Source: JADKIH01 sp031411835 (lineage in GTDB: Bacteria > Bacteroidota > Bacteroidia > AKYH767-A > 2013-40CM-41-45). Taken from it: DNA of 12,768 nt. The first letter of the stretch is position 1, and every line of letters starts with the position of its first letter. The stretch lies in the NCBI GenBank assembly GCA_031411835.1, contig JANOBV010000206.1:1-12768 (forward strand), read 5' to 3'. Positions 8,294 through 12,768 of this stretch are shown here, piece by piece. The position numbers and the translations under genes were made by a program. Below the pieces are notes generated by a model. That model had not been told where the DNA came from, did no database searches, and saw only the letters and a program-made list of their open reading frames with translations.

Positions 8294-10384
8294 TTAATAT
8301 CCCCCTGCCCTTTTACGTAAGAACCATTCTAGGCTCAACAGTGCGAGCAGAATGAAAAATATTGCTTTCACATCAACAAGATCACGCAATTTGTAATGAG
8401 AATACGAAACAGTTTTCATGTCGTCACGCTTTAATAATTGATCTTTAAGTTTATCGAGTTGATTGGGATAAAACATTGCACCGCCATTTTTCTGTGCAAG
8501 CGTATTTAAGAGGCTATGATCAGCCACACTTTCGCCTTGTTCTGCTTGAAGCAAACTAATGGTAAATTGTCCGGTTGATGTATAGACTTTGTCTGAAACC
8601 TTCACTGTTGATTTGTATTTGTAATCGCCGGCTGACATAAATCCTGCATTCAGATTGTATCCTTTTTCTGTTTTGGAAAAAATGTACGGAAAACTTTTTC
8701 CGGCTGAATTAGTGATGACCATATTTACATCCGGCGAATTGATCAATTCGTAGTTATCATTGTAAACTTCAGCATCAAATACTACTTGTTCATTTTCATC
8801 GATGTTGTTTTTTGAGATCAAACGGAAATGAGTTTTGTTTTCTTTCACACTCAGATTTTGAACTGACTTTAAAAGCCATTCATTGAACACGTCGAAATTT
8901 CCGTTGGCAGAATAATCACTTATGCGCCACTTCCAAATTCCTTCGCCGCCGAGAACACCTATCCGCTGACTAGTCGATTGATTAAAAATCTGCAATGGTT
9001 GATCTGTTGTAATATCTCCAATTTGCTGATACATTAAAACCGCATTGTTTGCCGTTGAACGATATTTTCCGAATGGAGTCATCAAAGCAGGAAATGAACT
9101 GATGTTCTGCTCAAGCTGAGTACTAATTGTAAACAAAGAAAAATCACGATTGATCTTCGCTTCAACAGGATTTGCTTTGTCGATGTTGTTCGCAATATCT
9201 AATCCTGTTCCTAACGAATTGAACATTGTCACAGAAACCTGTGTTCCCAAAATATACCAAACGGGAACTGCTGAAGATGATATTTTGCCTAACAATTCTT
9301 TTATAGGATGATCATTAGAAGGAAGATTGTGCAGAATTACAAGATTGTATTCACTCAAATTTCCTTCGAAATTTTCAGCCATAACAACTTTAACCGTATA
9401 ATTCTGACTGCTTTCAAGAGATGATTTTATTGCTCCTAAGTCAGGATGAGGTGAATTTCCAACTACTAAAACCTTTTGTTTGCTTTCAATAACTTCAACA
9501 TAAACATCTCGGATGTTGTTTTGAGTCGACATTTCGCCGGCTACTGTTGTCAGCTCGATTTTATAATGAATGATTCCTGTTTTCTTTGCATCTAAAACAA
9601 CAGGTATTAACTGATTGAATTTATTTCCTGAAATAGTAATTTGCTTCGAAAATAAAACAGATGAATCTTGTTTTACAGTCAAAACAGTTGATGCTCCATT
9701 TAATCGTCTTGCATCTACAGTTATTTCAATAGGAAATGAATTACCAAGATAAACAGTCTTATTAAAATTCACCTTAGAAATTAAAAGATCCTTTTGAACT
9801 GTTGTGTCGCCAAGTGCAATTGTAAAATATGGGACTTTCAAAATTGATTCATCATAAACAGGACTACTTCCTCTATTGTACAGTCCATCACCTGCAATTA
9901 TTACAGCACCAATATTTCTATCTTCATAGCGATCGTTGATCTGTGAAAATAATGACGAAAAATCGGTTTGCTTTTCGGAAAAAGAGAAATCAATTCCGTC
10001 GCTCACTTTATCACCCCAATTGAGTTCTTTCACATCGAATTTTTCTTTCAATCCGTCTGTAAAATCAGTTAGCTGCTTTTTGTATTCATTTCTATAATAA
10101 GCAGAATCTTTGTTGATCACAATACTCTGCGAATTGTCTTGCGCAATGATGATCACCGGCTTCTCCTTTTCCCGGGTCAGTGTTTTTAACAAAGGAGTTA
10201 AAAGCAAAAGTGCCAGAAAAAAAACCAGTACCGCACGCAGTCCGAAAAGCAATTTTCTAAGCCAAGGATGAATTGAATCAAATGAATGATCTTTTCTGTA
10301 AAGTACGAGTGCATAAAGGAAACCTGCAGCTAAGCAAATTAAAACCCACCAGGTCGGCAATTCTGTAAGAAACTGTATATTCAT
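8294..10384 (-). CDS. Membrane-anchored vWA-like protein
   Basis: The product has 696 residues. Two transmembrane helices (about 12-29 and 48-66) are followed by a vWA-like domain starting at VIIIAQDNSQS (77-87). D83, S85 and S87 fit the metal-binding DxSxS motif, and AGDG (164-167) fits its second part. After beta-rich regions (about 200-300), residues 304-395 resemble a Rossmann or class I glutamine amidotransferase-like fold (KVLVVGNSPHPDLG onward), without a visible catalytic Cys. A further beta-rich region precedes a C-terminal helix (about 673-686) with a short basic tail (LRKRAGGY). The bulk of the protein is therefore placed between the second and third helices, probably in the periplasm. 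Proteins of this layout are common in Bacteroidota, usually annotated only as VWA domain-containing; a chaperone or metal-dependent assembly role is a guess. It ends 60 bases before the M16 TTG start and could share a transcript with those genes. Confidence 0.82.
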   Translation of the reverse strand: MNIQFLTELPTWWVLICLAAGFLYALVLYRKDHSFDSIHPWLRKLLFGLRAVLVFFLALLLLTPLLKTLTREKEKPVIIIAQDNSQSIVINKDSAYYRNEYKKQLTDFTDGLKEKFDVKELNWGDKVSDGIDFSFSEKQTDFSSLFSQINDRYEDRNIGAVIIAGDGLYNRGSSPVYDESILKVPYFTIALGDTTVQKDLLISKVNFNKTVYLGNSFPIEITVDARRLNGASTVLTVKQDSSVLFSKQITISGNKFNQLIPVVLDAKKTGIIHYKIELTTVAGEMSTQNNIRDVYVEVIESKQKVLVVGNSPHPDLGAIKSSLESSQNYTVKVVMAENFEGNLSEYNLVILHNLPSNDHPIKELLGKISSSAVPVWYILGTQVSVTMFNSLGTGLDIANNIDKANPVEAKINRDFSLFTISTQLEQNISSFPALMTPFGKYRSTANNAVLMYQQIGDITTDQPLQIFNQSTSQRIGVLGGEGIWKWRISDYSANGNFDVFNEWLLKSVQNLSVKENKTHFRLISKNNIDENEQVVFDAEVYNDNYELINSPDVNMVITNSAGKSFPYIFSKTEKGYNLNAGFMSAGDYKYKSTVKVSDKVYTSTGQFTISLLQAEQGESVADHSLLNTLAQKNGGAMFYPNQLDKLKDQLLKRDDMKTVSYSHYKLRDLVDVKAIFFILLALLSLEWFLRKRAGGY

Positions 10385-10476
10385 AAGGAAGGCTTAAAGA
10401 TAGGTTTTTTGTGATAGCAGAATCATCTCAAAAACGAGAGTTAATCAAACATTATTTGTTAATAAAGGCCCGTTTA

Positions 10477-10770
10477 TCAGATAATGTCAAAAGTCAAAAG
10501 CATAGTAGTTCCGAACATGAGAAATAACCCGATCAAAAAGATCGTATCTGCAATTTTTTCATATCGCAAACCTCTGGGGCTTGAACTTCTTAAGGCTAGA
10601 AATGAAAAGATACTGCTTGCCATTAGTGATAAGATCGTGATTGCAGTCAATTCATCAATCATTGTTGTAGCGCTGACTTTCAAAATTTTCAATGAAGTTA
10701 ATACAACGAAACAAATTCCAAGTAAATTGGAAGAAGCATTTAAAATATGCGGTGATTTTTCGGGTTTCAT
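10477..10770 (-). CDS. Small three-helix membrane protein of unknown function
   Basis: This 97-residue protein has three predicted membrane helices (about 15-32, 41-60 and 76-96). The N-terminal segment is polar (MKPEKSPHILNASSN) and the loop between helices 2 and 3 is basic and charged (RSSSPRGLRYEK). There is no signal peptidase site or known catalytic motif. I recall similar short proteins starting MKxEKSPHILNASSNLLG in Bacteroidota, which supports this strand over the overlapping plus-strand frame. Its function is unknown. It lies 92 bases upstream of the vWA-like gene and runs in the same direction. An AT-rich tandem repeat sits directly before its ATG. Confidence 0.72.
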   Translation of the reverse strand: MKPEKSPHILNASSNLLGICFVVLTSLKILKVSATTMIDELTAITILSLMASSIFSFLALRSSSPRGLRYEKIADTIFLIGLFLMFGTTMLLTFDII

Positions 10771-10780
10771 TTTTCTAAAT

Positions 10781-10806
10781 CGTAATTTGTAATTCGTAAT
10801 TCGTTA
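10781..10806. repeat. Short tandem repeat of CGTAATT-like units
   Basis: Imperfect copies of a 6-8-base unit (CGTAATTT, GTAATT, CGTAATT, CGTTA) run head to tail starting 11 bases upstream of the small membrane protein's start codon. This makes the 5' leader of that gene low in complexity. Its length may vary between strains. Confidence 0.5.
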
Positions 10807-10860
10807 TGGATTACCTAAGTGTTCTCGTTCTAATTTTAAGTGACCACGTATGTTTGTTTT

Positions 10861-10950
10861 AAACACTTATATTGAAGCCACGAATTCACGAATGAATTGT
10901 TTTTTTATTCGTGAATTCGTGGATTAAATATAAGTGATCTCTTAGTGTTT
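10861..10950. repeat. Long nested palindrome, MITE-like
   Basis: The inner arms match perfectly over 16 bp (10878-10893, CCACGAATTCACGAAT, against 10907-10922) around a 13-base loop with seven T. A second arm pair matches perfectly over 10 bp (10864-10873, CACTTATATT, against 10927-10936). The outer ends AAACACT (10861-10867) and AGTGTTT (10944-10950) are also complementary. No gene lies within. I see no clear target-site duplication. Palindromes built on the ACGAATTCACGAAT core are, to my recollection, common between genes in Bacteroidota. Outside this element I see nothing coding between 10807 and 11010. Confidence 0.65.
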
Positions 10951-11010
10951 TAAAATCCGAAGTTATCGTTAATTGATGAACTTAGAATTAATCAACTTAT
11001 TGAACATTCA

Positions 11011-11048
11011 AAAATAAAAAAACGTCCTTCAAAAAGAAGAACGTTTTT
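11011..11048 (-). terminator. Intrinsic terminator of rnpB
   Basis: On the minus strand a 13-bp stem (11036-11048 with 11018-11030, one mismatch) closes a five-base T loop and is followed by a T-rich tail (complement of 11011-11020). It begins nine bases beyond the 3' end of the RNase P RNA, which is a natural place for transcription to stop. Confidence 0.8.
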
Positions 11049-11056
11049 AATGTGTT

Positions 11057-11430
11057 GTCATTGAATAGTAAGCCGGGTCCTGTTCCTACCGAAGTAGGAT
11101 CCATCATTTATCTGGGATGATGTTCACACATCACCTCTATCAACCTACCCATCATGGTTTCCCGAAGGAGTTTGGACGTGCAGCCCTTAAACCATGACTT
11201 ATTTGGTCTTTCAGCTCCTGAGGTTTACCCTTGAACGATATTGCTACCGATCACTGTGAGCTCTTACCTCACATTTTCACCTTTTCTCCGTTTGCACGAA
11301 GTAGTTATTTTCTGTGGCACTGGCTGTCTCCCGCCGAGGGCGGAATCCTTCCCGTTAGGAAGCAAGATGCACTATGCTGCCCGGACTTTCCTCCCCTTGT
11401 CTTGCAAAGAGGCGATGGATCAACAATGAC
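11057..11430 (-). ncRNA. rnpB: RNase P RNA (bacterial type A)
   Basis: This is the catalytic RNA of RNase P, which removes 5' leaders from tRNA precursors. On the minus strand the conserved 5' core GGAGGAAAGTCCGGGC lies at 11394-11379. GTGCCACAGA follows at 11320-11311, AGATAAATGA at 11113-11104, and the 3' core ACAGGACCCGGCTTA at 11083-11069. The ends pair to form helix P1: GTCATTG (11430-11424) with CAATGAC (11063-11057). The resulting length of 374 nt is normal for the family. The 5' boundary is set by P1 and could be a few bases longer. A possible weak -10-like box (TATAAC on the minus strand, 11457-11462) lies just upstream. The terminator follows directly. Confidence 0.96.
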
Positions 11431-11474
11431 GGGGCGAAGGTAAGATTTTTTTGGAAGTTATAAATCGCTTTTCA

Positions 11475-11500
11475 GGTCAAGGGTCAAAGGTCAAAGGTGA
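11475..11500. repeat. GGTCAAA heptamer tandem repeat, left arm
   Basis: Heptamers GGTCAAG, GGTCAAA and GGTCAAA plus a partial GGTGA stand head to tail. The 17 bases at 11482-11498 are complementary to 11578-11594 except for one position that would be a G-U pair in RNA. The array lies about 45 bases upstream of rnpB. Confidence 0.6.
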
Positions 11501-11577
11501 TATTTGATTGTAAAAACAACTTAATATCAATTCGTATTAAGTACAAAGAAAATCAAAAATTGCTGATTAAAAATTAA

Positions 11578-11598
11578 CCTTTGACTTTTGACCTTTTA
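11578..11598. repeat. GGTCAAA heptamer repeat, inverted right arm
   Basis: Read on the minus strand, this contains GGTCAAA and AGTCAAA followed by GGT, an inverted counterpart of 11475-11500. The two arms are separated by 79 bases of AT-rich sequence in which I see no gene. A small repeat element or a paired binding site for a regulator of the divergent rnpB and receptor genes are both possible. Confidence 0.55.
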
Positions 11599-11634
11599 AC
11601 GATACTTTAACCATGAATCATTCCTTAAAAAGTG

Positions 11635-11642
11635 TATTTTTG
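11635..11642 (+). promoter_or_regulatory. Bacteroidota -7 promoter element for the receptor gene
   Basis: TATTTTTG matches all positions of the Bacteroidota -7 consensus TAnnTTTG and lies 58 bases before the ATG, giving a leader of about 50 nt. No convincing TTTG is found at the usual -33 distance, so support is partial. Confidence 0.45.
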
Positions 11643-11700
11643 CGACCATTAAAAAACATTACACGCACATCACTGTTAATCTGTCATCATCAAATTATTT

Positions 11701-12768
11701 ATGAAACATTTTTGGCTTCTTGTGGCCTTTAATTCAATCTTCTCCTCTACAATTTCCGCACAAAAAAATCATACGATCAGTGGTTATGTGAAGGAAGACG
11801 CAACCGGTGAATCTCTTCTTGGCGCAAATGTCTTTGTGAAGGAAACTAGGAAGGGAACTGTGACGAATCAATATGGATTCTTCTCTTTGACCATTCCTGA
11901 AGGAAACTATACACTGGTTTTTTCTTACATCGGATTTATAAGTCAAGAATTTCCAGTTGCTCTTACTGAAGACCTTCGCAAAAGCACAAGCTTGAAATCT
12001 AATGCCATTGAAACAAAAGAAGTAGTGATCACAGGCGAGAAACAAGACAGAAATGTTCAGAGTACTGAAATGGGCCGTGAGAAAATCGATATTGAAAAGA
12101 TCAAAACACTTCCTGCTTTTATGGGTGAAGTGGACATTTTGAAAACAATTCAACTTTTACCCGGAGTGTCGTCTGCCGGCGAAGGAAATAGCGGATTCTA
12201 TGTTCGCGGCGGCGGACCGGATCAAAATCTGATTTTGCTTGATGAAGCAAACGTGTATAATGCCGCCCATTTGTTTGGATTCTTTTCTGTGTTCAATTCA
12301 GATGCTGTGCAAAATCTTACACTAACCAAAGGAAATATGCCGGCGAATTATGGCGGGCGACTTTCATCTGTGCTTGATATACAAATGAAAGAAGGGAATA
12401 ATAAAAAGTTTGGTGTTCAGGGCGGACTTGGATTTGTGGCTTCACGATTGACAATTGAAGGTCCTATAAAAAAGGATACTTCTTCATTCATCATTTCTGC
12501 GCGAAGAACATTCATCGACATTTTCTTAGCGCCACCTTTTGTAAGCAAGAATTCAGATATCAGTGGAAATAAATATTATTTCTACGATCTAAATGCAAAA
12601 GTAAATTATCGTTTGAGTGATAAAGATCGTTTATTCATCAGCGGATATTTTGGTAGAGATGTATTTAAGTTTAAAAGCCCGGACTCTGATTTCAGTTTGA
12701 GTATTCCTTGGGGAAATACTACTGCAACTGCTCGCTGGAATCATTTATTCTCCAACAAACTTTTTCTG
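11701..12768 (+). CDS. TonB-dependent receptor with carboxypeptidase-regulatory-like domain (partial, 3' end outside the window)
   Basis: The frame is open for 356 codons to the window edge. A signal peptide (MKHFWLLVAF..., cleaved after ISA at 18-20) precedes a carboxypeptidase D regulatory-like domain (about 24-110: HTISGYVKEDATGESLLGAN, then GTVTNQYGFFSL and SYIGF). A plug domain follows (about 125-230), with LLPGVSSAGEGNSGFYVRGG (152-171), DQNLILLDEANVYNAAHLFG (174-193) and NYGGRLSSVLDI (216-227). The remainder is the start of the outer-membrane barrel. Such receptors import a bulky substrate using TonB energy. The plug resembles the widespread Bacteroidota receptor type with LLD and HLFGFFSVFN motifs, rather than the longer SusC type. 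No SusD partner can be seen and the substrate is unknown. It is transcribed divergently from rnpB. Confidence 0.93.
   Translation, partial: MKHFWLLVAFNSIFSSTISAQKNHTISGYVKEDATGESLLGANVFVKETRKGTVTNQYGFFSLTIPEGNYTLVFSYIGFISQEFPVALTEDLRKSTSLKSNAIETKEVVITGEKQDRNVQSTEMGREKIDIEKIKTLPAFMGEVDILKTIQLLPGVSSAGEGNSGFYVRGGGPDQNLILLDEANVYNAAHLFGFFSVFNSDAVQNLTLTKGNMPANYGGRLSSVLDIQMKEGNNKKFGVQGGLGFVASRLTIEGPIKKDTSSFIISARRTFIDIFLAPPFVSKNSDISGNKYYFYDLNAKVNYRLSDKDRLFISGYFGRDVFKFKSPDSDFSLSIPWGNTTATARWNHLFSNKLFL

Noticed and set aside
10484..10792. A 102-codon plus-strand frame overlapping the small membrane protein
   Set aside because: It lacks a recognisable pattern, whereas the minus-strand frame has three helices and a family-like N-terminus. 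Some doubt remains.
11231..11443. Two overlapping plus-strand open frames of 60-70 codons
   Set aside because: They lie almost entirely within the RNase P RNA gene on the opposite strand, whose conserved core sequences and P1 pairing are clear.
11457..11484. A full rnpB promoter
   Set aside because: Only a -10-like TATAAC is visible; the spacing to any TTTG or TTGACC does not fit a known consensus, so it is mentioned in the rnpB entry but not called.
11734..12153. A 139-codon minus-strand open frame
   Set aside because: It is the antisense of the plug and regulatory-like domains of the TonB-dependent receptor, which has unmistakable family motifs on the plus strand.

Overview
The window looks like a chromosomal segment from a member of the Bacteroidota. 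The base composition is A+T-rich. Three consecutive genes encode secreted proteins ending in type IX secretion system (T9SS) sorting domains, one of the gliding-motility-associated type. A TonB-dependent receptor carries an N-terminal carboxypeptidase-regulatory-like domain. One promoter-like element matches the Bacteroidota -7 consensus TAnnTTTG. The genus cannot be named from the sequence alone.

Layout, left to right. Positions 1-487 carry no gene and hold several intergenic palindromes: two G+C-rich hairpins, a nested inverted repeat of about 140 bp and a double palindrome. Then come seven protein genes, all on the minus strand, so transcription runs right to left: a small three-helix membrane protein (10477-10770), a vWA-like membrane protein (8294-10384), a catalytic M16 metallopeptidase (6989-8233) followed after 4 bases by a non-catalytic M16 partner (5698-6984), a fibronectin-III-rich T9SS type B cargo protein (3611-5650), and two tandem paralogous T9SS type A cargo proteins of exactly equal length (2059-3477 and 488-1906). 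Positions 10793-11010 hold an AT-rich tandem repeat and a long MITE-like hairpin. The RNase P RNA gene rnpB lies on the minus strand at about 11057-11430, with a terminator at 11011-11048. Positions 11431-11700 form a divergent intergenic region with heptamer repeats arranged as an inverted pair. From 11701 a TonB-dependent receptor gene runs on the plus strand past the window edge.

How the parts relate. The two M16 genes almost certainly form one operon and probably make a heterodimeric, cytosolic processing-type peptidase. The three T9SS cargo genes share an export route and probably a surface or extracellular destination, but nothing in the sequence gives a substrate. The two paralogues are the most unusual coding feature: 11 cysteine positions are shared, while each has lost a different pair of cysteines. 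I see no phage genes, transposase, CRISPR array or defence cassette. Apart from the paralogue pair and the repeats, this is an ordinary housekeeping and envelope region.
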